Shown: positions 40,668 through 50,093, counted from the stretch's first letter. The stretch is DNA of 64,000 nucleotides from Flavobacteriales bacterium UBA7468 (GCA_002478565.1 DLPC01000026.1:310001-374000); one strand, 5' to 3'. Notes: a model not told the origin generated them from the letters alone. Made by a program: numbers and translations.

Positions 40668-42632
40668 ATGAAGCATCTTATATTACTTTCCATTTTTAGC
40701 TGCTTGAGTTTAACGGCAGTCGCTCAGAAAGATCCAGTCGTGATGTCCATTGACGGCAAACCTGTAACACAGACTGAATTCTTACAGATTTACACTAAGA
40801 ATAATCCAAATCCAAGTTTTGACAAGGATTCCTTAGATCGCTACATGGAGCTATTTCAAGTCTTTAAATTGAAAGTTGCCGAGGCTGAAGCGCTTGGTTA
40901 CGATACTTTACCGCGTTTGAAAAAAGAGTTGGAGGGATACAAAAAACAATTAGCCCTTCCATACCTCATTGATTCAGTACAAAATCAAAATATGGTTACT
41001 GAAGCCTATAACCGAACAGCTACAGAGGTGCGTTGTTCGCACATTCTGATTAAACTCGATCCAAATGCAAGTCCCAAAGATACCTTAGCTGCTTATAATC
41101 GTCTACTCGGCTTAAAAGCGCGCATTGAAAAAGGGGAAGATTTTGCCAGTGTTGCGAAGTCAAAAAATGGTTCTGAAGATCCATCTGTGGTTAACAATGG
41201 CGGAGATCTAGGTTATTTCACAGCATTTCAAATGGTTTATCCTTTCGAGGAAAAAGCATACAACACGCCCGTAGGACAGGTTTCAGATCCATTCAGAACA
41301 CGCTTTGGATATCATATTTTAAAAGTGACAGACAAGCGCCCGGCAAGAGGAACCATCAGGGTTGCCCATATCATGATTGCAACCGGACGTGAAGCGACCC
41401 AAGAAACACGCATGAATGCCGAAAAGAAAATCAACGAGATTTACGACAGCTTGGTAGCAGGCGCTGCTTGGGATAAAATGGTTAGTGCCTATTCCGAAGA
41501 TGCCAACAGCACCAAAAAAGCGGGCGAACTTCCTGCATTCGGTTCTGGAACCAGCCAACGCATGGTACTTGAATTTGAAGACGCAGCATTTGCACTCAAA
41601 GAAGTTGGGCAGATTTCCAAGCCAGTTAAAACGCAGTATGGTTATCACATCATCAAGTTGCTTGAATGGACACCCGTTAAATCATTTGAACAAATCCGAC
41701 GCGAGTTACAAGCGAAAGTCAACAAAGACGAGCGCTCAAAAGTGACCCAAGACTCCTATGTCCAAAAACTAAAAGCGCAATATAATTACCAAAATAAAGC
41801 GGAAAAAGGCCTTGAGTGGTTTGTTAAAAACCTCGATTCCAATTATTATGTCGGAAAATGGAAGGCATCTGAACTGAAGTCAAATAAAACGCTTTTTGTA
41901 TTGAATGGTCAAAAATTCAAACAACAAGAATTTGCACAATACGTTGAAAAAAATTTCAGATCAGTTCGCAAAGACAACAACGATGTAGTTGTCAAGCAAC
42001 TCTATCAACAATGGGAGAAAACAGCAATTTTAGGCTACGAAGAATCTTTGCTACCTTCTAAATACCCGGCATTTAAAGCGCTTGTGCAAGAATACCATGA
42101 CGGTATCATTCTTTATGAAATTATGCAAGATCAGGTTTGGAATAAAGCAGTTAAAGACACCGCGGGCTTACGCACCTTTTTCAATGAAAACAGAAGTAAA
42201 TACGCTTGGACAGAGCGCATCAATGCAACGGTTTACGAGTGTAAGGATGAGCTCATCGCAGTTCAAGTTTACGGCATGTTGCTCAAATCCGATACCATTA
42301 CTTCTAAGAACGTCATTGAGGTCATTAACAAAGATTCCGAATTGAATTTAAAGGTGCGTATGAATAAGTTTGAACTCAAGCAAACACCTTATTTAGCTAA
42401 CCGAAACTGGACAACAGGCCTCAATCCTGTTTATTCGTTCGATGGTAAGTGGTATGTGGTAAAAGTGACTGATGTATTGGCTCCGAGCCAGAAGGAATTT
42501 GCTGAAGCAAAAGGTTTAGCAACCTCAGATTACCAAACTTATTTAGAAAAAAAGTGGTTAGAGGCGTTACGTTCGAAGCATCAAATCGTCATTAACACAG
42601 ACGCACTTTACCAACTCGGAAAAAACCAATGA
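40668..42632 (+). CDS. Periplasmic parvulin-type peptidyl-prolyl isomerase (two PpiC domains)
   Basis: A 654-residue exported protein: signal peptide (MKHLILLSIFSCLSLTAVAQ), an N-terminal SurA/PpiD-like helical region, then two tandem parvulin domains. The first contains VRCSHILIKLDPNASPKDT and GGDLGYFTAFQMVYPFEEKAY; the second has IRVAHIMIATGREATQETR and YGYHIIKLLEW. Such proteins are chaperones for outer-membrane proteins. It overlaps the SurA-like gene by 4 bases, so the two chaperones are made together. Confidence 0.9.
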   Translation: MKHLILLSIFSCLSLTAVAQKDPVVMSIDGKPVTQTEFLQIYTKNNPNPSFDKDSLDRYMELFQVFKLKVAEAEALGYDTLPRLKKELEGYKKQLALPYLIDSVQNQNMVTEAYNRTATEVRCSHILIKLDPNASPKDTLAAYNRLLGLKARIEKGEDFASVAKSKNGSEDPSVVNNGGDLGYFTAFQMVYPFEEKAYNTPVGQVSDPFRTRFGYHILKVTDKRPARGTIRVAHIMIATGREATQETRMNAEKKINEIYDSLVAGAAWDKMVSAYSEDANSTKKAGELPAFGSGTSQRMVLEFEDAAFALKEVGQISKPVKTQYGYHIIKLLEWTPVKSFEQIRRELQAKVNKDERSKVTQDSYVQKLKAQYNYQNKAEKGLEWFVKNLDSNYYVGKWKASELKSNKTLFVLNGQKFKQQEFAQYVEKNFRSVRKDNNDVVVKQLYQQWEKTAILGYEESLLPSKYPAFKALVQEYHDGIILYEIMQDQVWNKAVKDTAGLRTFFNENRSKYAWTERINATVYECKDELIAVQVYGMLLKSDTITSKNVIEVINKDSELNLKVRMNKFELKQTPYLANRNWTTGLNPVYSFDGKWYVVKVTDVLAPSQKEFAEAKGLATSDYQTYLEKKWLEALRSKHQIVINTDALYQLGKNQ

Positions 42633-43978
42633 TCAAAACACTTCTATTAAGTACTTGCCTCGTTTGTGCAACGCCTTTTTTATTCGGCCAAAAAAAAGTG
42701 GTCAATCAAATTGTTGCCCAAGTAGGTGACCACATCATTTTGTTGTCTGACATTGAAACACAGCGCCTACAACTCAATGAGAAAGAAAGATCACAAGAAG
42801 GTAAGTCTTGCCAAATTCTAGAGCAACTACTCATCGAAGAATTGCTCGTCAATCAGGCTCTTATAGATAGTTTGGTAATTTCAGACGAACAGGTCGATGC
42901 AGAAATGGAGAATCGCTTGCGCATCATGGAAAACAAAATGGGAGGGCGAGAAAACCTAGAAGCTTTTTATGGCAAATCAACAGTAGCCATCAAAGAAGAG
43001 TTTAGAACCATTATTCGCAACAAGATGCTTGCCCAAGAGATGGAGCGAAAAATTACTGGTGATATCACGGTTACGCCAAAAGAAGTAGCTGCCTTTTATC
43101 AGCAATTACCCAAAGACAGCATACCGTATATCAACATGAAATTGAGCTTCCAACAAATTGTTCAATTTCCTGAACTTACCAAAGAAGACAAACAGTTAGC
43201 TTTCGATCAATTGGTAGATATTCGCAAGCAAATTGTCGGAGGTAAGTCTTTTGATATGATGGCGCGCCTCAAGTCCATGGACCCAGGTAGCGCTAGTCAG
43301 GGTGGAAAAATCCAGGCCAGTAAAGGCATGATGGTACCTCAATTCGAGGCCGCTGTTTTTGACCTCAAACCAGGTGAAATTTCAGATATCGTTGAAACGA
43401 TGTATGGCTATCATATCATCAAATTGATCTCAAGAAAAGGTGACGACTACACTTGTCAGCACATCTTGATCATGCCTGAGTACAGTTCCAAAAGTATTTC
43501 AATTGCGGCCTCTAAAATGGATACTTGTTATCAATTGCTCAATCGCAATGAAATTACTTGGGATGAAGCCGTCATTCGTTTCTCCAACGATGACGCCACC
43601 AAGCAAAATAAGGGTGTTTTAACGAATCCTTACACCATGGATATCTATTGGGATATGGAGCAACTCAACGAAATTGATCAACAAATTTATTTGCTAACAG
43701 ATGCGCTTGAAAGCGGCGGAATCTCCCAACCGTCCCTATACATGGACCTCTTTGAGCGCAAACAAGGAATCCGTATTGTTAGGCTCCAAAATCGTGTGCC
43801 GGCGCATCAAGCCAACCTAGAACAAGACTACGCCTTGATCAAACTGGCTGCCGAAAATGACAAAAAACAAAAAACACTCGATGCTTGGGTTCAATCCAAG
43901 ATTCCAAATGCCTATGTTCGCATAGACGCAGCTTATCAAGATTGCGATTACAGAGTCAATTGGCAAACAACACCATAA
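42629..43978 (+). CDS. SurA-like periplasmic peptidyl-prolyl isomerase
   Basis: A 449-residue exported chaperone: signal peptide (MIKTLLLSTCLVCATPFLFGQ), a SurA N-domain opening with VNQIVAQVGDHIILLSDIETQ, and a parvulin domain with GGKIQASKGMMVPQFEAAVFDLKPGEIS...YGYHIIKLIS. A second, diverged parvulin-like region begins at CQHILIMPEYSSK. It acts in outer-membrane protein folding (family role). The start overlaps the two-domain PPIase by 4 bases; the MoxR gene follows after 4 bases. Confidence 0.9.
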   Translation: MIKTLLLSTCLVCATPFLFGQKKVVNQIVAQVGDHIILLSDIETQRLQLNEKERSQEGKSCQILEQLLIEELLVNQALIDSLVISDEQVDAEMENRLRIMENKMGGRENLEAFYGKSTVAIKEEFRTIIRNKMLAQEMERKITGDITVTPKEVAAFYQQLPKDSIPYINMKLSFQQIVQFPELTKEDKQLAFDQLVDIRKQIVGGKSFDMMARLKSMDPGSASQGGKIQASKGMMVPQFEAAVFDLKPGEISDIVETMYGYHIIKLISRKGDDYTCQHILIMPEYSSKSISIAASKMDTCYQLLNRNEITWDEAVIRFSNDDATKQNKGVLTNPYTMDIYWDMEQLNEIDQQIYLLTDALESGGISQPSLYMDLFERKQGIRIVRLQNRVPAHQANLEQDYALIKLAAENDKKQKTLDAWVQSKIPNAYVRIDAAYQDCDYRVNWQTTP

Positions 43979-43982
43979 TCAC

Positions 43983-44936
43983 ATGACAGACAAAGAACTC
44001 ATCGATCAACTCGTTGTTGATTATCAAGCACTCAAAAAAGAAATACATCAAGTAATAGTTGGCCAAGATGAGATCGTAGATCAAGTTTTAATTGCCATTT
44101 TTTCTAGGGCACACTGCTTGCTTGTAGGCGTTCCAGGTTTGGCTAAAACTCTATTGGTCAACACTATTGCTCAAACACTTGGGCTTTCTTTCAACCGCAT
44201 TCAGTTTACACCAGACCTCATGCCTTCAGATATTGTTGGCTCTGAAATCTTGGATGAAAACAAGCAGTTCAAATTCATTAAAGGGCCAATTTTTTCTAAT
44301 CTAATTCTTGCAGACGAAATCAATAGAACGCCGCCCAAAACCCAAGCAGCATTATTAGAAGCGATGCAAGAACGCAGTGTTACTGCAGCGGGCAAGACCT
44401 ACGCATTGCCTGCACCTTTCTTTGTTTTAGCAACCCAAAACCCGATAGAACAAGAAGGAACTTATCCTTTGCCCGAAGCCCAATTGGACCGCTTCATGTT
44501 CAATATTTGGGTAGATTATCCGAGTTTTCAAGAAGAACTCGAAATCGTGAAGTCCAGTACTGGCGATCGCAAGGTAATGCTAAAAAACGTACTTACTGAA
44601 ACACAAATTCTAGCTTATCAAGACCTCATTCGTCGAATTCCTGTGGCAGATAACGTTCTGGAATATGCAGTCACTTTAGTTGCCAAAACAAGACTCAATA
44701 ACCCTTTAGCACCAGAAATTACCAAAAACTTCATAACCTGGGGTGCTGGGCCTAGAGCATCTCAAAATTTAATAGTTGGTGCCAAATGTCATGCCGCATT
44801 GCGTGGTAAGTATAGCCCGGACATAGAAGATGTCAAGGCCGTTGCCAAAGCTATATTACGCCACCGATTGGTACGCAATTATAGAGCAGAGGCAGAAGGT
44901 TACAGTATGGATAGGATTATTGAATCTTTGTTGTAA
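43983..44936 (+). CDS. MoxR-family AAA+ ATPase
   Basis: A 317-residue MoxR ATPase. Walker A is GVPGLAKT, Walker B is LILADEINRTPPKTQAALLEAMQE, and sensor 1 is FFVLATQNPIEQEGTYPLPEAQLDRF. MoxR proteins usually act with DUF58/VWA partners in assembling complexes, but none is adjacent here. The gene follows the PPIase pair by 4 bases, suggesting a role in envelope protein quality control (inference). Confidence 0.93.
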   Translation: MTDKELIDQLVVDYQALKKEIHQVIVGQDEIVDQVLIAIFSRAHCLLVGVPGLAKTLLVNTIAQTLGLSFNRIQFTPDLMPSDIVGSEILDENKQFKFIKGPIFSNLILADEINRTPPKTQAALLEAMQERSVTAAGKTYALPAPFFVLATQNPIEQEGTYPLPEAQLDRFMFNIWVDYPSFQEELEIVKSSTGDRKVMLKNVLTETQILAYQDLIRRIPVADNVLEYAVTLVAKTRLNNPLAPEITKNFITWGAGPRASQNLIVGAKCHAALRGKYSPDIEDVKAVAKAILRHRLVRNYRAEAEGYSMDRIIESLL

Positions 44937-44970
44937 GTATTTTTTATTAAAAGCCTTTCCTTTTTATACT

Positions 44971-44978
44971 TAATTTTA
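44971..44978 (+). promoter_or_regulatory. Possible -7 box for the probable metal-uptake operon
   Basis: TAATTTTA, one base off TAnnTTTG, ends 4 bases before the GTG at 44983, so the transcript would be leaderless or nearly so. Weak evidence alone. Confidence 0.35.
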
Positions 44979-44982
44979 CTCG

Positions 44983-45285
44983 GTGAAGCTGTTCAGTATA
45001 TTTTTGTTGTTAAGTTTTACTTTGGTGCTGACCCCAAAAACATGGTGGCATCATTGTAAACACGCCACGCATACGTCAAAAACAGAGCACACTCATAAAC
45101 AAACACTTGACGACGATTGCCCTATTTGCGACCTCAGCCTTAGTGTTTATACAAGCCCTTCACCATTTTATTTTCAAGCTGCTCACCAAGCACCTATTGT
45201 AATTCAAGCGGTCACTCAAGCGGTTGTATTTAAGCAATTCATCCCAATTTTTCAACTCAGAGCTCCACCTTCAATCAGTGTATAA
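44983..45285 (+). CDS. Small exported His/Cys-rich protein ahead of a TonB receptor
   Basis: A 100-residue protein with a signal peptide (MKLFSIFLLLSFTLVLTP). A metal-binding-looking segment follows: HHCKHATHTSKTEHTHK, then DDDCPICDLSLS with a CxxC. The C-terminal part is a weakly hydrophobic tail. The GTG start is forced by a stop codon just upstream in frame. The genes for a TonB receptor (36 bases on) and a CxxC lipoprotein follow on the same strand. A role in acquiring or sensing a transition metal such as copper or zinc is inferred from composition and context; no named family is certain. Confidence 0.7.
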   Translation: MKLFSIFLLLSFTLVLTPKTWWHHCKHATHTSKTEHTHKQTLDDDCPICDLSLSVYTSPSPFYFQAAHQAPIVIQAVTQAVVFKQFIPIFQLRAPPSISV

Positions 45286-45321
45286 TTCGCTGATTTTTGA
45301 AGTTTTAACGTTCTGATAAAT

Positions 45322-47553
45322 ATGAAAAATATCATTTTTATGGTGTGCTCTTTTACGAGCACACTATTGTATGCTCAACAAGTAACGAAAGGTACTATTC
45401 GAGATGCTCAAACTAAGCTGCCCATCCCCGATGTTAGTTTGTTTATTCCGGCATTTCAGGTTCAAATAAAATCTGGACCTAACGGTGAATTTAATTTTCC
45501 GTTTAAATGGGCTGAGCCGCAAATGTTGCGCATAAAACATCCCGATTACAAGGTGTTAGATACACTTGTCACAGGTAGCACCACGCCCTTAAATTTTGAG
45601 TTGAACTTAGGTCACATGACCACCGAAGAGGTGACGGTAAGTGGTCAGCAGGTATCGTTGCGCAATAAAAATACGGTTCCTATTGAAGTAAGAAATTTGA
45701 AAGATTTACAATTGTCTGGGGGGATGAATATCGCTGAACTTTTGACAAAAATGCCTGGCGTTTACTCCAGTTCATTAGGAAATGGCATCGCCAAACCAGT
45801 GATTCGAGGCATGCAAGGTATGCGCGTAGTAACGTTGATCAACGGGCTCAGGCTCGAAGGGCAACAGTGGGGCGGAGATCACGGCTTAGGCATAGGTGAA
45901 TTGGCCTTGGGTTCTGCTGAATTGATCAAAGGGCCGGCTTCTGTACTTTACGGTGCAGATGCGCTCGGAGGTGTCATTTACCTTGTGGATGAACCTTATG
46001 CACGCGTTAATCAACAAGTACTTGAGTTACAGCAAAAGTGGAATCAAAATACCAATGGCACCTATTCCAACATGATTTATAAAAATAGTGTTGGAAATAA
46101 GCGATTTTTAATTGCGGGTAGTTATGCCAATCATGCAGATTTTCAATTGCCGAATGGGCACTATGCCAAAAATTCTCGCTTTAACGAATGGGTTCTGAAA
46201 GGAGCCTATTCTTGGTTCAAACCCAACCAAATTCATCAGTTTCGTTACGCATTTAATAATACAGTTACAGGTATTCCTGGTCATACTCATGACTCACTGG
46301 CAACTCCGCTAAGTTTTCAAGTAGCAGAGCAGGGTAGAAGGTATTCCTTACCAGCCCAATTTTTTACCAATCAGCTCTTGAGCTATGAATATAAAAGGTT
46401 TTGGACAGGTCAAGAATTACAAGTAATGTTGGGGCAAACACATAATAGATTGGTAGAATATGATGAAAAGGTTACCAAGCCATTTATGGAAATGGATTTG
46501 TTGAATTCAATTTATCAAACGAAATGGACAAGGAAATGGACTACCAAACAGCTAATACTCGGTTTAGCGGGCATGTTGCAATACAATCTCAATGCACCGA
46601 TCGCTGAAGATGAACTTTTGCCCAATGCCCTGACCTTTGATCAAGGTATTTTTGGGCTTTTAAAAATGGAATTAAATCCTCAACAATTGTTGCAAATAGG
46701 TTTGCGTCAAGATATCCGATGGATCGAAACCAAGGGGCATTCACCAGCGCTCCAAAAGCGTTACATGAGTCCGAATGTTTCCATTGGCTGGGCTTGGCAA
46801 CCGCTCAAATCCTTGAGTAATCATTTGAATGTATCCAGTGGTTTTAGGGCACCTCATTTGAGCGAATTATTGGCCGATGGTTTTCATCATGGCGCACTCC
46901 GCTACGAGATTGGTGCTGTTAATTTAAAGCCGGAACGTAGCGTTCAATTAGATTGGTCAAGTGAATGGAGTGCTGAGCATGGAAGCGTTACGTTCAATCC
47001 GTTTCATGCTTGGGTTCAAGATTACATTTACATCCAACCCAATGGAACCACAATTGATGGCATTCCGGTTTTCACCTATGAGCAACTCGATCTAGGTCGT
47101 CTATACGGACTTGACCTCAGCGCTCATTTTCATCCACATTGGTTACATAATTTACATTGGGAGGGTAATTTTTCTTATGTACATTTTAGCAGTCCACAAG
47201 ACAGCGCTATTTCTTTGTTGCCACCGACTAGAATTCAAAATGAAATTCGCTATCAATGGGATTTTTCTAAAGCGATTAAAAAAGTAGAGGTAAGTGTCAG
47301 TCATCAATGGATTGCGGCGCAAAATCGTGTGGCTTTTCAAGAAACCACGAGTAATAGTTATCAGCTCCTTCATATCAATTCAAGATTTTATTTTGAAAAA
47401 AACGGGAGCTGGATTTTTCAAACCGGCGTGAGAAACCTGACCAACTCAAGCTATATTGACCACCTCTCTCGTTTAAAGAATATTGGGATGCCTGGTCCGG
47501 GAAGACATTACTATATCAGTTTAAAGTATCAAGTTCAATCACAAAAAAAATAA
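45322..47553 (+). CDS. TonB-dependent outer-membrane receptor (probable metal or metal-chelate uptake)
   Basis: A 743-residue receptor: signal peptide (MKNIIFMVCSFTSTLLYAQ), N-terminal carboxypeptidase-regulatory-like domain (about 22-105), plug domain (LLTKMPGVYSSSLGNG, VIRGMQGMRVVTLINGLRLE, GADALGGVIYLV) and a 22-strand-type barrel ending in Y-x-x-x-L-K-Y. It has no SusD partner, so a polysaccharide substrate is unlikely. WGGDHGLGIGE in the plug is His/Asp-rich. The flanking His/Cys-rich and CxxC proteins argue for a metal substrate. Confidence 0.88.
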   Translation: MKNIIFMVCSFTSTLLYAQQVTKGTIRDAQTKLPIPDVSLFIPAFQVQIKSGPNGEFNFPFKWAEPQMLRIKHPDYKVLDTLVTGSTTPLNFELNLGHMTTEEVTVSGQQVSLRNKNTVPIEVRNLKDLQLSGGMNIAELLTKMPGVYSSSLGNGIAKPVIRGMQGMRVVTLINGLRLEGQQWGGDHGLGIGELALGSAELIKGPASVLYGADALGGVIYLVDEPYARVNQQVLELQQKWNQNTNGTYSNMIYKNSVGNKRFLIAGSYANHADFQLPNGHYAKNSRFNEWVLKGAYSWFKPNQIHQFRYAFNNTVTGIPGHTHDSLATPLSFQVAEQGRRYSLPAQFFTNQLLSYEYKRFWTGQELQVMLGQTHNRLVEYDEKVTKPFMEMDLLNSIYQTKWTRKWTTKQLILGLAGMLQYNLNAPIAEDELLPNALTFDQGIFGLLKMELNPQQLLQIGLRQDIRWIETKGHSPALQKRYMSPNVSIGWAWQPLKSLSNHLNVSSGFRAPHLSELLADGFHHGALRYEIGAVNLKPERSVQLDWSSEWSAEHGSVTFNPFHAWVQDYIYIQPNGTTIDGIPVFTYEQLDLGRLYGLDLSAHFHPHWLHNLHWEGNFSYVHFSSPQDSAISLLPPTRIQNEIRYQWDFSKAIKKVEVSVSHQWIAAQNRVAFQETTSNSYQLLHINSRFYFEKNGSWIFQTGVRNLTNSSYIDHLSRLKNIGMPGPGRHYYISLKYQVQSQKK

Positions 47554-47555
47554 AA

Positions 47556-47765
47556 ATGAAAAAGAGTATTTTAAGTTTCGCTGCTATCGCCATTATCTTT
47601 TCATCTTGCGCGAAAAACAAATGTGCTGAGTGCCATTACGATGCGCCAACTGGCGAAGTAGAAATGGGCGTATATTGTGGAGATTCACTGCAGGCAATCG
47701 AAGAATTGGGTACTTATACGGATACTTCGGGTGCGACATTCGTGGTACACTGCGGTGAACATTAA
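47556..47765 (+). CDS. Small Cys-rich lipoprotein
   Basis: A 69-residue predicted lipoprotein: signal MKKSILSFAAIAIIFSSC with the lipidated Cys18, then KCAECHYDAP (CxxCH), a central Cys in GVYCGDS and a terminal HCGEH. The CxxCH plus extra Cys/His could bind a metal; a heme-binding CxxCH cannot be excluded. It starts 2 bases after the TonB receptor and is the last gene of that operon. No named family recognised. Confidence 0.72.
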   Translation: MKKSILSFAAIAIIFSSCAKNKCAECHYDAPTGEVEMGVYCGDSLQAIEELGTYTDTSGATFVVHCGEH

Positions 47766-47819
47766 ATCAATAACTTTTCAACATTCCTGGGTTTTGTTAA
47801 TAAGTGGGTGAGCGCAAAC

Positions 47820-47850
47820 TTGAGTTTGGTTTACAAAGGCCTTAATTTTA
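47820..47850 (+). promoter_or_regulatory. Possible promoter of the TPR-comA-WD40 genes
   Basis: TTG (47820-47822), 20 bases, TAATTTTA (47843-47850), one mismatch to TAnnTTTG. The -7 box lies inside the inverted repeat at 47837-47868. Confidence 0.45.
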
Positions 47851-47868
47851 TTATCAGAATTAAGGCTT
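47837..47868 (+). repeat. Perfect inverted repeat abutting a start codon
   Basis: GCCTTAATT (47839-47847) and AATTAAGGC (47858-47866) are perfect inverse complements over 9 bp, extendable to 11 with one G-T pair, around a 10-base loop. The element ends directly before the ATG at 47869 and covers the probable -7 box, so it could be an operator or a start-masking RNA hairpin. It has no T run after it, so it is not a terminator for the operon before it. Confidence 0.7.
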
Positions 47869-49272
47869 ATGTTTGACGACGAAGACGAGGAATACAACGA
47901 CAGCAGTTTAAATGAAGACATCGAACATTTTGAGGAACACTTAAAAGGAAATTCGCTGCGCTTTATTGACAGCGATCGCCTAGAAGGAGTCATTGATCAT
48001 TACCTCATTCAAGGCCAATACAATAAAGCCAAAATTGCTGCAGAGTTTGGTATCTATCAATTTGCATACAATCCATTATTTAGACTCAGAAAAGCACAGG
48101 CTTTGGGTGGAATGGGTCTGCTGCAAGACGCACTCGATCTTGTTCAACAACTTGAAAAACAAGAAGTTTTCAGTGCAGAATTATTTCTGACCAAAGCATC
48201 TATTCATGCCCAGCAACGAGAGCATAAAGCGGCCATTAAATACTTTGAAAAGGCACTAGAATACTCTGACGCCGCCGAACACGACTACATTTTTCTCGAC
48301 ATTGCCATCGAATACGAACGCTTGCAACAATACCAAGACGCTATCGATGTTTTGCACCGTGCGCTGCAGACCAATAAGAACAACGAAGCTGCTCTTTACG
48401 AACTAGGTAGGTGCTATGACGCCCTTGGTGCAACCCAGGCTTCCATCGATGCTTATTTAAAATTTATTGACGAACAACCCTATTCGAGTACGGCTTGGTA
48501 CAATCTTGGAAATGCCTACAGTAAACTAGAAGACTTCGAACATGCAGTTTGGGCCTATGACTACGCCATACTCATCAACGAAGAGTTTGGCCCCGCGCAT
48601 TTCAACCTCGGCAACGCCTATTTGTCCTTAGAAAAATACCACAAAGCCATCGAACATTTTGACCTCTGCATGAAGCACGACGGCGAGGATGCCATGGCAC
48701 TTTGTTACATCGGTGAGGCCTACGAACAGCTCAATGAGCTTGAATTATCCAAGCACTATTACAAAAAAAGCATTGCTTTAGAACCCATGTTGCCTGAGGC
48801 CTGGTTGGGTCTTGGTATTGTCGAAGATTTACTCGGCTCCACCAAAGAAGGCATCATTCTGATTCAAAAAGCACTCGATTACGATCCACAAAATGCGGGT
48901 ATCCACCATGTTTTGGCAGGTGCCTACGAAAAAATTGAAGCCAGCGCCGATGCCGACTTCCACTATCTTAAAAGTTTAGAATTAGGCCCTACAGATGAAG
49001 AAGCGCTCAATGACTACATGGCCTTCCTCAGTACAGCTTCCCTAGCAAATGCTCAAGGTTTCATTCTTGACTTTCTAGATAAATACCCTCAAAATTTTCA
49101 TGCCCAACTCCATTTGATCAATTTAAAGTGGGAAATGGGTCAGGTACAAGAAGCTAAATTTATGTACCTCAATTGTTTAAATCAATCAGCAGCACAAGCA
49201 AAAAATATCTTTGAAATCAACCCGAAATTGCTCGACGACAGCGATTTTCTACACCTAACAAATGACCTATGA
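47869..49272 (+). CDS. Tetratricopeptide-repeat protein
   Basis: A 467-residue protein with an acidic N-terminus (MFDDEDEEYNDSS) and about ten TPR units from residue 60 on. Typical examples are AAIKYFEKALEYSDAAEHDYIFLDIAIEYERLQQY and AWYNLGNAYSKLEDFEHAVWAYDYAI. There is no signal peptide, so it is probably a cytoplasmic scaffold for protein contacts; the partner is unknown. Its stop overlaps comA by 4 bases, and its start is preceded by a perfect inverted repeat. Confidence 0.9.
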   Translation: MFDDEDEEYNDSSLNEDIEHFEEHLKGNSLRFIDSDRLEGVIDHYLIQGQYNKAKIAAEFGIYQFAYNPLFRLRKAQALGGMGLLQDALDLVQQLEKQEVFSAELFLTKASIHAQQREHKAAIKYFEKALEYSDAAEHDYIFLDIAIEYERLQQYQDAIDVLHRALQTNKNNEAALYELGRCYDALGATQASIDAYLKFIDEQPYSSTAWYNLGNAYSKLEDFEHAVWAYDYAILINEEFGPAHFNLGNAYLSLEKYHKAIEHFDLCMKHDGEDAMALCYIGEAYEQLNELELSKHYYKKSIALEPMLPEAWLGLGIVEDLLGSTKEGIILIQKALDYDPQNAGIHHVLAGAYEKIEASADADFHYLKSLELGPTDEEALNDYMAFLSTASLANAQGFILDFLDKYPQNFHAQLHLINLKWEMGQVQEAKFMYLNCLNQSAAQAKNIFEINPKLLDDSDFLHLTNDL

Positions 49273-50093
49273 ATTTTAAACTTTCTTTTATCCCTAAACG
49301 TAGTGAAAAACCTCGTCAAAAAGGCGTCACCATGATGATGGATAAGGGGCTTGGATTGCGCGAAACAGAACACTTTATCGAAGCATCTGCTCACCTAACT
49401 GATATCGTTAAGTTTGGTTTTGGAACAGCCTTTGTAACTCAAAATCTTGAAGAGAAAATAAAAATGTATCGCCAAGCAGGTCTGAGACCTTATTTTGGTG
49501 GAACACTCTTTGAAGCGTTTTATGCACGTGGCATGTTCAACGACTACCAGCGCCTACTCGATAAATACGACCTTGACCTAGCTGAAATTTCAGATGGCTC
49601 AATCATCATCCCTCATGACGAGAAATGTAAACTTATTCACGAGTTATCACAGACTAGAACAGTACTCTCCGAGGTAGGTTCTAAAGATTCGGGAATCCTT
49701 ATTTCACCGGCCAAATGGGTGCGTCTCATGAAAGCTGAACTTGATGCCGGAAGCTGGAAAGTCATTGCTGAAGGCAGAGAGGCAGGTAATGTTGGTGTTT
49801 TCAGACCTAACGGAACGGCCCATACAATGCTGATCAATCGCATTATTGCCAATGTCAAACCAGAAGATATCCTCTGGGAGGCACCGCAAAAAAATCAACA
49901 AGTTTGGTTTATTAAATTGTTCGGTGCTGAGGTCAATCTAGGCAATATTGCTCCTAACGATGTTATTCCATTAGAATGTCTCCGACTTGGTCTACGTGGC
50001 GATACTTTCTTCGACTTCCTTCCTAAATCATATGCGGATCGTCTCAAACAAGTGAACGATGAGTCAGATGAATTTGAAGATGAACAAGAATAA
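49269..50093 (+). CDS. comA: Phosphosulfolactate synthase (ComA family)
   Basis: A 274-residue ComA-fold TIM barrel. KGVTMMMDKGLGLRETEHFIE, VKFGFGTAFVT, LRPYFGGTLFEAF, AEISDGSIIIP and EVGSKDSG match the family. ComA adds sulfite to phosphoenolpyruvate, giving phosphosulfolactate; it starts coenzyme M synthesis in methanogens and is also found in bacteria making sulfolactate or other sulfonates. No comB/comC partner lies in the window. It overlaps the TPR gene by 4 bases and the WD40 gene by about 14. Confidence 0.88.
   Translation: MNFKLSFIPKRSEKPRQKGVTMMMDKGLGLRETEHFIEASAHLTDIVKFGFGTAFVTQNLEEKIKMYRQAGLRPYFGGTLFEAFYARGMFNDYQRLLDKYDLDLAEISDGSIIIPHDEKCKLIHELSQTRTVLSEVGSKDSGILISPAKWVRLMKAELDAGSWKVIAEGREAGNVGVFRPNGTAHTMLINRIIANVKPEDILWEAPQKNQQVWFIKLFGAEVNLGNIAPNDVIPLECLRLGLRGDTFFDFLPKSYADRLKQVNDESDEFEDEQE

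Noticed and set aside
49269..50093. Coenzyme M biosynthesis locus
   Set aside because: Only a comA-like gene is present; the neighbours encode TPR and WD40 proteins.
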